Positions 1-8,827 of a DNA stretch of 64,000 nt are shown piece by piece (position 1 is the stretch's first letter; every line of letters starts with the position of its first letter). The stretch is from Terriglobales bacterium (GTDB taxonomy: Bacteria; Acidobacteriota; Terriglobia; Terriglobales; Acidobacteriaceae). The notes under the pieces are model-generated. The model saw only the letters and a program-made list of their open reading frames with translations. It made no database searches and was not told where the DNA came from. The stretch is from NCBI GenBank assembly GCA_035764005.1, contig DASTZZ010000005.1, forward strand, positions 18,913 to 82,912. Direction: 5' to 3'. Position numbers and translations under genes: made by a program.

Positions 1-804
1 GCGAACACGCTTCAGATGCTCGTGCGTGGTGTGGTCCTTAGCTTCAATGGCGAGTGCCAGAGCTTCAATGGTTCGGAGGTGGAGTGATGCCATCTCCTCG
101 ACGTGGTTCTTCTCGTGCTCGAGCCGTTCGAGGTAGAGGCGATAGGAACGGTAGATCCAGTAAACGGCCGGGAAGGCGAGCAGCGATGTTTCCCAGCCCG
201 CATGCTGGTTGATCAGGTGCGCCAGCCCGGTGAGCGCGGCGCCGAACAGATAGTACGGGAAGCACCAGAAGTAGCATTCTTTCCAGATCTTCTGTACAGA
301 CTTGTGTTCGGTGAGCGCGATGACGCCAGCTATCGGAACCGTATTGGCCAGGAAGTAAGTCGATGCCGCGGCAACGAGCGAGAGCGACAGTCCCTGCGCA
401 GATGTGTGCGAAAACCAACGGTTATTTACGTAGGTATACGCGAAGTATGACGCGCCGATGGCAGCCGCGTTTCCGCCTAAGTTGAAAACCAGGTGAACGG
501 GAGTGATTTTGCGCGATTTCCAGAGGCTCTGAGTGATGATCCCTGTGAGGCCGATCAACAACGTCTCTGGAAGATTAAGTTCGACGATGCCTAGCAGCAC
601 GAAGAGGAAGTTCACTGACATCGTGCCGTTCACGCCCGGCAGGCTCACTTTGAGGCCCGAGGCTACAGCGGCGATGATGAGATATACCGCCAACCGCAAC
701 AGGTCCTGGGAGTGCCAGGTAAGCATTCCGTAGGCGAAGACTGAGGCGCCCAGGAGTGCTACAAATGTGATGAATGCACCAGCCTTAAGTCGGTCTGTTT
801 GCAT
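1..804 (-). CDS. Membrane-anchored HD-GYP domain protein, partial
   Basis: The reading frame is open from the ATG at 804 to the left edge, giving 268 residues without a stop. It starts MQTDRLKAG and has about seven hydrophobic segments over residues 8-220. A short charged linker follows (YLERLEHEKNHVEEM), then the beginning of an HD-GYP domain (LALAIEAKDHTTHEHLKRV), the usual entry to cyclic-di-GMP phosphodiesterases. The HD and GYP motifs themselves lie outside the window, so activity cannot be judged. It is divergent from a sigma-54 activator that carries a PilZ-like domain, which suggests a shared cyclic-di-GMP theme (inference). Confidence 0.8.
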   Translation of the reverse strand, partial: MQTDRLKAGAFITFVALLGASVFAYGMLTWHSQDLLRLAVYLIIAAVASGLKVSLPGVNGTMSVNFLFVLLGIVELNLPETLLIGLTGIITQSLWKSRKITPVHLVFNLGGNAAAIGASYFAYTYVNNRWFSHTSAQGLSLSLVAAASTYFLANTVPIAGVIALTEHKSVQKIWKECYFWCFPYYLFGAALTGLAHLINQHAGWETSLLAFPAVYWIYRSYRLYLERLEHEKNHVEEMASLHLRTIEALALAIEAKDHTTHEHLKRVR

Positions 805-1156
805 TGTGTTACCCTCGCATCTGCTCTTTTTGCATTTCGGATTCCAAGTGGCTGTTGGAATCGCTATCAGAGTTTCCTCATTGTTTTCTGCTAGTTACGT
901 GGCATTCTCAAGAAGGTTCAAATCCTTGGGTGACAGCTTGTCGCACTGCGCCAAGCGAATTGAGACAGGATGTCCTAGTGGCTGCGACACGTGGCGCACC
1001 CCGGTCTGCCCCAAGATTCGTGCAGCTCGCACCGGTGGAAATTAAGGCTTAAACCGGGGGATTATCAGGCCAAGTACCGCTTTTTATTTGGGTTGCGAGC
1101 ATCTACGCTGCTGGCCTACACTTCCCGCCCAGAGCGTCCGAAAGGCGTCACCACAG
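805..1156. other. Divergent intergenic region
   Basis: This 350-base gap lies between the HD-GYP gene (minus) and the first sigma-54 activator (plus), so it should hold both promoters. I see no convincing coding frame; the short frames at 767-1052 look like chance. I looked for a GG-N10-GC sigma-54 element and found none I would defend. Confidence 0.5.
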
Positions 1157-2536
1157 GTGAGTAACGAACCCGTCATTCTCGATTTGCCCGGCGGTCAAGC
1201 TGTGTTCCGCAGCGAATCGATGAAGCGGCTCATGCTGATGGTTGAGCGCGTAGCGCGTCATAACGCCGCCGTTCTGATCATCGGCGAGACGGGTACAGGC
1301 AAAGAACTGATTGCGCGCGCGTTGCATTTCCATTCGCTACGCGGAGATCAGCCGTGGATCGACGTTAATTGCGGAGCCCTTCCTGAGCATCTCGTTGAAA
1401 GCGAACTGTTCGGATACGAGAAAGGCGCATTTAGCGGAGCGGACTCAGGAAAGCCGGGATTTTTCGAGCTCGCGAACAAAGGCACGCTGTTTCTGGATGA
1501 GGTTGGCGAGCTTGAGCCGAAGCTGCAGGTCAAGCTGCTTCGCGTGCTGGATGGAGTTCCTTACTACCGCCTGGGGGGAACGAAGAAAGTTGGGGTCGAT
1601 GTCCGGTTGATTGCTGCGACGAACCGCGAGCTTGATCAGGCGGTCCGCGAAGGCAAGTTCCGAGGCGATCTTTATCACCGCTTGTCGCAATTTCAGCTGC
1701 GCGTTCCTCCTCTCCGAGAGCGGAAAGAAGACATCGTTCCCCTTGCCGAACATTTCCTGAAACAAAACTACACCGATGCTCGGCTATCTCCAGCAGCGGC
1801 AGCCATGCTTGAGGCTTATCGCTGGCCCGGAAACGTGCGCGAACTCCGCAATCTGATGATGCGAGCCGGCGCTCTCTGTGCAAATGGCATAGTTGAACCG
1901 TCGGACTTGCCTGCTGAAGTGGAGCACGGCGAGGCGCAGATGAGTGTTGCCGCAGTCGCCAGTGTTCCGCAAAAGATTGGCTCCATGCCGCAGCGCGTTA
2001 CTTCCTCAACCGGCAGCAGCGGAGGTGGGCTGCGCGATATCAAACGCCAGCGGATACTCGAAGCCTTGGCACGGCACAAAGGACATCAAGGTTTGGCCTC
2101 AGAAGAGCTGGGGATCTCTCGCCGCACTCTAAGCCGGCAACTGAAGCAAATGCGCGAGCAGGCGCAGGAGCAGAATCCCGAACTCGGAGTGCTCAGCCAG
2201 CGCCAGCAGAATTATTTCCGCAGCACGCTGGAAGGATCAGTAAAGATCAAGACTGAAGAAGGTAAGGAGTTCACAGCCTCGTGCGCGAACGTGAGCCTGG
2301 GGGGTATGGCGATCTATGGCTTGCCGCTCGAAGCGCAGAACGCGATCACGCTGAATCTCACCTTTAAAATCCCCAGCGTGCAGGAACCGATCCAGGCTGA
2401 AGCCGAGATTGCGTGGTGCTCGCGTGATGGTCACGCCGGGATTAAGTTCGTGAAGATGGATGAATCGTCTGGTAGCGAGCTCAAACGGTGGATTCTGCAG
2501 AAGCAGGTCGAAGAGGGCTGGACTGCCCTAAAGTAA
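1157..2536 (+). CDS. Sigma-54 dependent activator with C-terminal PilZ-like domain
   Basis: A 459-residue bacterial enhancer-binding protein without an N-terminal receiver. Walker A GETGTGKE is at residues 43-50, the sigma-54 contact loop reads GAFSGA at 90-95 (Ser for the usual Thr), and Walker B LFLDEV is at 111-116. A Fis-type helix-turn-helix lies at about 296-332. Residues 350-447 resemble PilZ: NVSLGG matches the [D/N]xSxxG motif, but the first Arg of RxxxR is not in place, so cyclic-di-GMP binding is uncertain. The GTG at 1157 is preferred because it gives the same distance to Walker A as in the downstream paralogue; an ATG at 1088 in frame is the alternative. Confidence 0.88.
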   Translation: MSNEPVILDLPGGQAVFRSESMKRLMLMVERVARHNAAVLIIGETGTGKELIARALHFHSLRGDQPWIDVNCGALPEHLVESELFGYEKGAFSGADSGKPGFFELANKGTLFLDEVGELEPKLQVKLLRVLDGVPYYRLGGTKKVGVDVRLIAATNRELDQAVREGKFRGDLYHRLSQFQLRVPPLRERKEDIVPLAEHFLKQNYTDARLSPAAAAMLEAYRWPGNVRELRNLMMRAGALCANGIVEPSDLPAEVEHGEAQMSVAAVASVPQKIGSMPQRVTSSTGSSGGGLRDIKRQRILEALARHKGHQGLASEELGISRRTLSRQLKQMREQAQEQNPELGVLSQRQQNYFRSTLEGSVKIKTEEGKEFTASCANVSLGGMAIYGLPLEAQNAITLNLTFKIPSVQEPIQAEAEIAWCSRDGHAGIKFVKMDESSGSELKRWILQKQVEEGWTALK

Positions 2537-2645
2537 CCTCGCATATTGACCCAAGGTAACTGCCTAAGGTCGCAACACCAATGGATTTCCGGTCAGGTGA
2601 AAGCTATGTTGAAGGTCGCACTGTTGCGTCACAGTTGCGCGCCCT

Positions 2646-3596
2646 TTGTCTGCCATTCCCAAATCGGAAAACGTCGGCGGTATTTCGACCATCGTGCACA
2701 GCCGCGCGATGGTTCGCCTGCTCGAAACGGCGCAGCGGATCGCAAAATCCAATGTCTCAGTGTTGATCACGGGAGAGACCGGAAGTGGGAAGGAAGTAAT
2801 TGCCCGCGCGATTCATCAGTATTCCCTGCGCTGCAATCAGCCTTGGGTGGATGTAAATTGTGCCGCGCTGCCGGAGCATCTCGTCGAAAGTGAATTGTTC
2901 GGATACGAAAAAGGAGCATTCAGCGGAGCCGAATCGCAGAAGCCCGGATTCTTCGAGTTGGCGCATAAGGGCACTCTATTTCTCGATGAAGTCGGCGAGC
3001 TGGAGTCACGTACCCAGGTGAAGCTGTTGCGTGTGTTGGATGGCGCTCCGTATTACCGCGTGGGCGGATTGAAGAAAGTATCAGTGGACGTGCGCATCAT
3101 TGCCGCGACCAATCGCGATCTGGAAACGAGAGTCTCGCAAGGCGAGTTTCGCAGCGATTTGTTCCATCGACTCAATCAAATCCATTTGCGCGTGCCACCG
3201 CTGCGCGAGAGAAAAGAAGATATTGTGCCGCTGGCGAATCACTTCCTACATGGGATGTATCCGCACCTCAACTTTTCCGAAGAAGCCAAGCAGACGCTGG
3301 AGAACTATCACTGGAGCGGGAATGTCCGCGAGCTTCGCAATGTGGTCATGACGGCAGCTGTGTTTGCGACCAGCGAGATCGTCAGCGTTCACGAGCTGCC
3401 CGCTCACGTTCAACAGTCGCGCCCGCGGCTACAGATCGCCGGCAGTTCGGCACCGCTAGAAAAGATGGAAAAAGATCTAATCTTCGAAGCACTCCGTGGC
3501 TCCTCCGGGCATCAGCAAAAGGCCGCAAGAGTGCTGGGCATCTCGCGCCGCACTCTTAGCCGCAAGCTGCGGTCATACTCTTTGCGGAAGGCCTGA
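2646..3596 (+). CDS. Sigma-54 dependent activator, AAA+ plus Fis HTH
   Basis: A 316-residue paralogue of the gene just upstream, with the same spacing: Walker A GETGSGKE at 43-50, GAFSGA at 90-95, Walker B LFLDEV about 20 residues later, and a C-terminal Fis-type HTH (RVLGISRRTLSRKL). It ends right after the HTH and lacks both a receiver and the PilZ extension. The start is TTG with no good ribosome-binding site; an in-frame ATG at 2709 would cut into the AAA+ domain. The two genes are 109 bases apart and may be co-transcribed. The likely role is remodelling sigma-54 holoenzyme at promoters not identified here. Confidence 0.85.
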   Translation: MSAIPKSENVGGISTIVHSRAMVRLLETAQRIAKSNVSVLITGETGSGKEVIARAIHQYSLRCNQPWVDVNCAALPEHLVESELFGYEKGAFSGAESQKPGFFELAHKGTLFLDEVGELESRTQVKLLRVLDGAPYYRVGGLKKVSVDVRIIAATNRDLETRVSQGEFRSDLFHRLNQIHLRVPPLRERKEDIVPLANHFLHGMYPHLNFSEEAKQTLENYHWSGNVRELRNVVMTAAVFATSEIVSVHELPAHVQQSRPRLQIAGSSAPLEKMEKDLIFEALRGSSGHQQKAARVLGISRRTLSRKLRSYSLRKA

Positions 3597-3707
3597 TTCC
3601 CGACGGTACTCGCGATGTTCCCCACGCGTATAAACACTGGACGGCCGAGAATCGGACTGTCATATTCCCACTTAAGAGATACTGCGATCGCGACAGTGTT
3701 AGAGCCT

Positions 3708-3886
3708 GTCATCCTGAGCCCCTCTTTGGGGCGAAGGATCTCCGGCGATGCTTGCGATAGAAATGTCGATGGCGAGGTTCCCCTGCCCATGCCGCCTGGC
3801 CTTTCTGGTGGAAAAGCCATGGCTAGAGCAATTGAGTCTGAAATATCGCGGGAGATTCTTCGCCCCAAAGAGGGGCCCAGGATGAC
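3708..3886. repeat. Inverted repeat pair, CCCCAAAGAGGGG type
   Basis: A 35-base arm at 3708-3742 (GTCATCCTGAGCCCCTCTTT...) recurs inverted at 3852-3886 with few mismatches, and each arm itself folds around CCCCTCTTTGGGG. The 110 bases between the arms have no coding appearance. It fills the 323-base gap before the ABC importer and looks like a REP/MITE-type element without a transposase. Confidence 0.75.
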
Positions 3887-3919
3887 GGCTTCTGAGTTCG
3901 GTGGGCGTAGGCAAAGTAA

Positions 3920-4789
3920 ATGAGAACCCTTCGCATCATCGGTCGTCATCTGCTGATTATCCTGATCACCGCGCTGGTGGGTGGTCTGCTTGGTGCGACG
4001 TTGGTGCGCCTGGCCCCTGGGTTTGGCATTCAGGAAAGCGATCTCAACGCTCAGCTGAGCACGGAAGCGCGAAGGGCCCTGCACCAGGATGATGCGGGCG
4101 AGCGCAACGTCATTTCCTATTACGGGCATTACCTTGGCAGTCTCATCCACGGGGATCTCGGATATTCACGCTCCATGGAACGTCCCGTTTCGGAACTGTT
4201 TCGAGATCGTTTGCCGGAGACGGTTGAATCCGTAGCGATTGGAGTTGCCGGAGGATGGCTGCTCGGGCTGGCGCTGGCGATTCCGGCAAGCTGGAAGCGA
4301 GCGCCTGTTTACAGTGCCGGCGCAACGCTGATCAGCGGAGTTGTTCTCTGCATTCCGTCGGCGGTCTTGGCGTTGATCTTTCTTGTTGTCGGCTCGCCTG
4401 GTAAGCTCGCTATCGCTCTTGTCGTTTTTCCAAAAGTATTCCGTTTCTCGCGCAATCTGCTGGTAAAGACCTACACGATGCCGCACGTGCTCACGGCACG
4501 AGCGCGTGGGCTGAGCTCGGCTCGCATCTTCGGCTGGCACGTTCTTCCCAATATCGCTGCACCGATGCTCGCGCTGGCGGGCGTGACAGTGAGCATCGCG
4601 TTTGCCGCTGCTATTCCAGTAGAGGTTGTTTGTGATTCTCCCGGATTGGGACAGCTCGCCTGGAAGGCGGCCCTGTCGCGAGATGTGCCTCTGCTGGTCA
4701 ATCTCACGCTCGTAATTGCCATAGTTACGGTTGCGGCGAATTCGTTCTCTGAGCTGCTTTCTCCTGCAGCGACGAGGGATGTCATATGA
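3920..4789 (+). CDS. ABC transporter permease, DppB/OppB type
   Basis: A 289-residue inner-membrane permease of the binding-protein-dependent family for peptides, nickel or similar solutes. It has an N-terminal membrane segment (LLIILITALVGGLLGATLV), a periplasmic stretch, and four or five more hydrophobic segments. The cytoplasmic EAA-like loop reads ARARGLSSARIFGWHVLPN and should contact the ATPase. It is somewhat shorter than typical DppB. Its stop overlaps the next start as ATGA (4786), so the two permeases are translationally coupled. Confidence 0.88.
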   Translation: MRTLRIIGRHLLIILITALVGGLLGATLVRLAPGFGIQESDLNAQLSTEARRALHQDDAGERNVISYYGHYLGSLIHGDLGYSRSMERPVSELFRDRLPETVESVAIGVAGGWLLGLALAIPASWKRAPVYSAGATLISGVVLCIPSAVLALIFLVVGSPGKLAIALVVFPKVFRFSRNLLVKTYTMPHVLTARARGLSSARIFGWHVLPNIAAPMLALAGVTVSIAFAAAIPVEVVCDSPGLGQLAWKAALSRDVPLLVNLTLVIAIVTVAANSFSELLSPAATRDVI

Positions 4790-5589
4790 GCCGCACACGC
4801 TGGATCGCCACAAGTGTGCTCATTGCGGTATTCGTGCTCGCTTTATTCGCGAGCGCGTTCGCGCCGGCTCCGTATGCGAAGCAGTTCCGAAACGATACGG
4901 ACCACCCGCCGTCAAGGCAGTTTCCCCTGGGAACCGACGAACTCGGCCGCGATCGTCTATCGCGTCTTCTCTATGGGATGCGGATTTCGCTTCTGCTCGC
5001 TCCCGCTGCAGCGCTGATTTCAACTGCTCTGGCCGCACTGATCGGAGGTGCGGGGGCGTATATCGGAGGCACTTGGGATCGAGCAACGAGCATGTTGATC
5101 GATTTATTCCTGAGCCTGCCGTGGCTCTTTCTATTGCTCACGCTTCGCGCACTGCTTCCACTCGACATCCCCGCAGTTACTTCGGTGGTTGTGACTTTTG
5201 CGCTGCTCGGCATTCTTGGGTGGGCAGCTTCTGCTCGAATCGTTGCCGCATCTGTGCGCTCAATTCGTACCTCCGAGTTTCTTCTGCAGGCGCGTGCCGC
5301 TGGATGCAAGCCTTTTCGCTTACTTTTGCGTCACGTGCTTCCCAACGTGAAGCCGATCTTGTTGGCGCAATTCTGGATTTCCGTACCTCTGTTCATTCTC
5401 ACCGAAGCCAATTTGGGAATGCTCGGACTGGGGGTGACTGAGCCGCTTCCTTCATGGGGCAATCTGCTGCGCGAACTGGAGAACTACACCGCGCTGCGCC
5501 ACAGTCCATGGCTTTGGGTTCCGCTGCTTTCTCTCGTGATGGTTGTAAGCCTGTTCCAGTTTGCACTGGAAGCCGAGGAGCGAGCATGA
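4786..5589 (+). CDS. ABC transporter permease, DppC/OppC type
   Basis: A 267-residue second permease. The N-terminus has one membrane segment, then the typical DppC signature FPLGTDELGRDRLSRLLYG, then about five membrane segments. The EAA-like loop is LQARAAGCKPFRLLLRHVLPN. It overlaps the upstream permease and the downstream binding protein gene by ATGA, which marks a tight operon. It should form the heterodimeric channel with the preceding product. Confidence 0.88.
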   Translation: MSRTRWIATSVLIAVFVLALFASAFAPAPYAKQFRNDTDHPPSRQFPLGTDELGRDRLSRLLYGMRISLLLAPAAALISTALAALIGGAGAYIGGTWDRATSMLIDLFLSLPWLFLLLTLRALLPLDIPAVTSVVVTFALLGILGWAASARIVAASVRSIRTSEFLLQARAAGCKPFRLLLRHVLPNVKPILLAQFWISVPLFILTEANLGMLGLGVTEPLPSWGNLLRELENYTALRHSPWLWVPLLSLVMVVSLFQFALEAEERA

Positions 5590-7250
5590 AAGCATCGGGT
5601 CATCGCGTGATCGGGTCATCGGGTGAAGTCAATGTGTCGAGATTTCCGATCGTTATCGTTCTGGTAGCAGTTGGGCTACTTTGCTCTTGTAGCAAGAAGA
5701 CGCAACCTACTAGCGAGCTTCACGTCACCATTAAGACTGATCCCAAAACCCTGAACCCGCTCATGGCAGAGGAGGATGCTTCCGACCGCATTCGCTACTT
5801 GACGGGCGGAGTGTTGATCCGCGTGAATCGGAAAGAGCAGGAGAATCAGGGCGAGTTGGCCGAGAGCTGGAACGTCGATGAGGGTGGCCGACGCATCACA
5901 TTCAATTTGCGTCCTGGAGTGAAGTTTTCTGACGGCAGCGATTTTTCTGCCGATGACGTCGTCGCGACCGTCAAAGCTGCGCTCGACCCGAGCCTGCATT
6001 CTCCCAAGGGAGACCCTCTGCGCGCGGGCGGGAAAGCTGACGTGCGCGCGCTCGATCGCAATAGCGTCGTTATCAAATTTGAGCACCCAATCGCAGGTAT
6101 CGAACGGCTTTTTGACGAAATCGCAATTTCTCCTGCACATATGGCAGGCAAGGCGGATTCGAGTGTCGTTTTGGGACCTTTCAGCGTGGCGGAACAGCGA
6201 GCAGGTGAGTATGTTCTGCTGAAGCGCAATCCATACTACTGGAAGAAGGACAGCGCCGGTCATCAGCTTCCATATCTGGATGCGATCCGCATGTATGTGT
6301 TGTCCAATCGCGACACCGAGCTAATCCGCTTCCGTCAGGGCGACATCCATCTCATCGATGCTCTCCCGCCCGATTTATACGAGCAGCTTCATAGCGAGGA
6401 TCCAGGAGCGGCGCGCGATCTTGGGCCATCGGTAGAATCAGAACAATTCTGGTTCAACGAAGTTGCCAAAGCTCCGCTTCCGCCCTACAAGAAAGCATGG
6501 TTCCGCTCGCGCAACTTTCGGCGCGCGATTTCCACTGCGATTAACCGTGCCGATCTCGCACGCGTGGCTTTCCGCGGACACGCGACGCCTTCGGTTGGTT
6601 TGGTGAGCCCGGCGAACAAGTTCTGGTTCGACAGGAATCTCAAGTCGATTCCCTACGACACGGGTGCGGCATTAGATCTGCTCAAGCAGGATGGCTTTAC
6701 GAAAACGGGAGCTACGCTGAAGGATCGAAATGGGAATCCCGTGACCTTCTCGCTCATCACGAACGCAGGCAACAAGCCGCGGGAGCGCATGGGGAGTCTC
6801 ATTCAGCAGGACCTGCAGCAGATTGGGATTACCGTCAATTTCGTTCCGCTCGACTTTCCTTCGATTGCGGAACGGATCATGAAGACGTATGACTACGATG
6901 CCTGCATGCTGGGACTTACAAACGTCGATCTCGATCCGAATGGACAGGTCAACGTGTGGATGAGTTCCGCTGATTTACACCAGTGGAATCCTGCGCAAAA
7001 GACACCTGAAACTCTGTGGGAGGAGCAGATCGATAAATACCTTCGCGCACAGGCGTCAACGCTGGATCGCAAGCAGCGAAAAGCGGATTTCGATAAAGTT
7101 CAGGAGATCGCTGCAGACGAAGATCCTATGCTGTATCTCGTCGATAAAAACGCACTGGTGGCGGTTTCACCGAAGGTAAAGAACGCCGACCCGGTTGTGC
7201 TCACGCCACAGACTTACTGGAACGCGGAATATTTGTCGCTGGAGAAGTAG
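5586..7250 (+). CDS. ABC transporter solute-binding lipoprotein, family 5
   Basis: A 554-residue periplasmic binding protein for peptides or similar ligands. The ATG at 5586 overlaps the permease stop. A second possible start is GTG 5634, giving MSRFPIVIVLV and a cleaner signal peptide; the 16 extra residues are encoded by a short repeat. A lipobox ends at Cys in LLCSCSKK. The mature protein begins with the family-5 pattern (TIKTDPKTLNPL), followed by FNLRPGVKFSDG and a late ADEDPMLYL. The substrate cannot be told from sequence alone. Confidence 0.88.
   Translation: MKASGHRVIGSSGEVNVSRFPIVIVLVAVGLLCSCSKKTQPTSELHVTIKTDPKTLNPLMAEEDASDRIRYLTGGVLIRVNRKEQENQGELAESWNVDEGGRRITFNLRPGVKFSDGSDFSADDVVATVKAALDPSLHSPKGDPLRAGGKADVRALDRNSVVIKFEHPIAGIERLFDEIAISPAHMAGKADSSVVLGPFSVAEQRAGEYVLLKRNPYYWKKDSAGHQLPYLDAIRMYVLSNRDTELIRFRQGDIHLIDALPPDLYEQLHSEDPGAARDLGPSVESEQFWFNEVAKAPLPPYKKAWFRSRNFRRAISTAINRADLARVAFRGHATPSVGLVSPANKFWFDRNLKSIPYDTGAALDLLKQDGFTKTGATLKDRNGNPVTFSLITNAGNKPRERMGSLIQQDLQQIGITVNFVPLDFPSIAERIMKTYDYDACMLGLTNVDLDPNGQVNVWMSSADLHQWNPAQKTPETLWEEQIDKYLRAQASTLDRKQRKADFDKVQEIAADEDPMLYLVDKNALVAVSPKVKNADPVVLTPQTYWNAEYLSLEK
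5592..5627. repeat. GGGTCATCG direct-repeat tract
   Basis: The motif GGGTCATCG/GGGTGATC is repeated with small changes over about 36 bases inside the 5' end of the binding-protein gene. A related tract (GAGTCATCGGGTGATCGC) occurs at 30744-30762. It encodes the odd residues GHRVIGSSGE ahead of the signal peptide. Confidence 0.5.
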
Positions 7251-7266
7251 CGAAAGTTTTTTGCCA

Positions 7267-8112
7267 ATGCCGAACCGCAACACAATTGAGGAAGCAATCG
7301 CGCCGTCGGAAAGCTTGTATTCCACGAGTGCTCCACTGCTTTCGCTCGCGATCTCGGCCGACTATCCTGGCAAGCCTGGCGTGCTCCGCGACCTCCGGCT
7401 CGAGATGCAGCCGGGCGAAATTCTCGGATTAGTTGGAGAGAGCGGCTCAGGGAAGAGCACTCTGGCGTTGAGCATTCTTCGCCTGCTGGAGTTAAAAGGT
7501 GGGAAGAGCACTGGGAGCGTGCGCCTGAATGGACGCGAACTCATGACTCTGTCCCAGGCCGCAATGCGCAACGTGCGCGGCCGGGACATTGGTTTGGTGC
7601 TGCAAAGTCCGATGTCGTCGCTGAATCCGGCATTGAAGATTGAAACGCAGATGTATGAAACCTGGGCTGCCCACAAGCCGGGCACTCGCAGGGAATGCAC
7701 GCCGCGTTTTCTCGAATTGCTTCGCACTCTCAATTTGGATGTCGACGCCAAGTTTCTCCAAAGAAAACCAGCGCAGCTTAGTGTTGGACAGGCACAGCGC
7801 GTGATGATCGCAATGGCGATAATGCATCACCCGTCGCTGCTGATTGCCGACGAGTGCACCAGCGCGCTGGATTTGATTACACAGAAGGAAGTGCTGAACA
7901 TCTTTCGCAAACTCAGCCAGGATATCGGAACAGGCATTCTGTTCATCTCGCACGACCTATTAACGGTCTCAGCTCTCTGCCAGCGTGTGGCCATTCTCTA
8001 TAAAGGTGAATTGGCTGAAATCGGATCGACCAAAGAGATTCTTCGTTGCCCCAGGCATGCGTACACGCAGGAACTCATCAAAGCTCTTCCCATTCCGGAA
8101 CAGGTACGCTGA
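7267..8112 (+). CDS. ABC transporter ATPase, DppD/OppD type
   Basis: A 281-residue nucleotide-binding subunit. Walker A is GESGSGKST, the Q-loop is LVLQSPMSSLNP, and Walker B is LLIADECTSALD with the catalytic Glu. The switch His is in FISHDL. The signature is LSVGQ in place of LSGGQ. The start is the ATG at 7267, 17 bases after the binding protein stop. Such importers usually have two ATPases (D and F); only one is present here, so it would act as a homodimer or pair with a subunit encoded elsewhere (inference). Confidence 0.88.
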   Translation: MPNRNTIEEAIAPSESLYSTSAPLLSLAISADYPGKPGVLRDLRLEMQPGEILGLVGESGSGKSTLALSILRLLELKGGKSTGSVRLNGRELMTLSQAAMRNVRGRDIGLVLQSPMSSLNPALKIETQMYETWAAHKPGTRRECTPRFLELLRTLNLDVDAKFLQRKPAQLSVGQAQRVMIAMAIMHHPSLLIADECTSALDLITQKEVLNIFRKLSQDIGTGILFISHDLLTVSALCQRVAILYKGELAEIGSTKEILRCPRHAYTQELIKALPIPEQVR

Positions 8113-8214
8113 ACCAGCTACTCTGGCAGGCGCGGATTGGCACTCCGTGACGGCAACCCTCATACAACCCCTACCTCTAAGTAAACAGCCACACTTTTCT
8201 TAGGAGGATCATCG

Positions 8215-8700
8215 ATGCGAAATCTCTTATGCATGGCTGTGCTGCTGTTGAGCGCAGCCTGGGTTGCAGCTCAAAGTAGTTCGACGTATCCGTCGAGTTC
8301 CAGCTCGAGCAATCAGTCTGCAAGCAGCTCAAGCCAGACAACACCAAGCAGCTCACAAACCCCAAGTAGTTCGACCTCAACCAACTCAAGCAACGCAGGT
8401 GAAACTAAAGTCGAAGGCTGTCTGAATTCGTCGAACGGCAGCTACACTCTTACTGCACGTGACGGCACCACGTATCAACTTAGCGGTGACACATCACAGT
8501 TGGCCGACCATGTTGGTCATGAAGTTCAGATCACCGGGACGACGAGCTCCTCATCGGCTTCGTCAACATCGCCGAGCAGCTCCAGCAGCACAAGCCCGGC
8601 ATCTTCTGGTGGCATGAGCAGCTCGAGTCAGCCGACGTTGAATGTAATTTCCATGAAACATATTTCTAAGACCTGCAGTGCAGGCTCGTCCTCTCGCTAG
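8215..8700 (+). CDS. Ser-rich secreted protein
   Basis: A 161-residue exported protein with signal peptide MRNLLCMAVLLLSAAWVAAQ. Two low-complexity Ser/Thr/Pro blocks (about 21-62 and 109-142) flank a compact domain at 63-107 that begins VEGCLNSSNGSYTLTARDG and contains LADHVGHEVQITG. Similar small domains are common in secreted Acidobacteria proteins, but no function is known to me. A second Cys (TCSAGS) near the C-terminus could pair with the one in EGCL. A clear AGGAGG lies 8 bases before the ATG. It stands alone and ends at a good terminator. Confidence 0.8.
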   Translation: MRNLLCMAVLLLSAAWVAAQSSSTYPSSSSSSNQSASSSSQTTPSSSQTPSSSTSTNSSNAGETKVEGCLNSSNGSYTLTARDGTTYQLSGDTSQLADHVGHEVQITGTTSSSSASSTSPSSSSSTSPASSGGMSSSSQPTLNVISMKHISKTCSAGSSSR

Positions 8701-8718
8701 TCACTCCTTCAGACACAT

Positions 8719-8748
8719 GCCCAGCCTCAAAAAGCTGGGCTTTCTTTT
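8719..8748 (+). terminator. Rho-independent terminator
   Basis: The 7-bp stem GCCCAGC/GCTGGGC with an 8-base A-rich loop is followed by TTTCTTTT. It lies 18 bases after the Ser-rich protein gene. Confidence 0.85.
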
Positions 8749-8827
8749 ATAAAAACTGCAGTGCAAGTTTTTTCTGCTGCAGCAGCTTTGTTTGCATCTA
8801 ACTGGTCGTGAAAGGCGGCTGAGTTAC

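Noticed and set aside
3512..4150. 212-residue minus-strand frame
   Set aside because: Covers the repeat and the start of a permease gene; composition is not protein-like.
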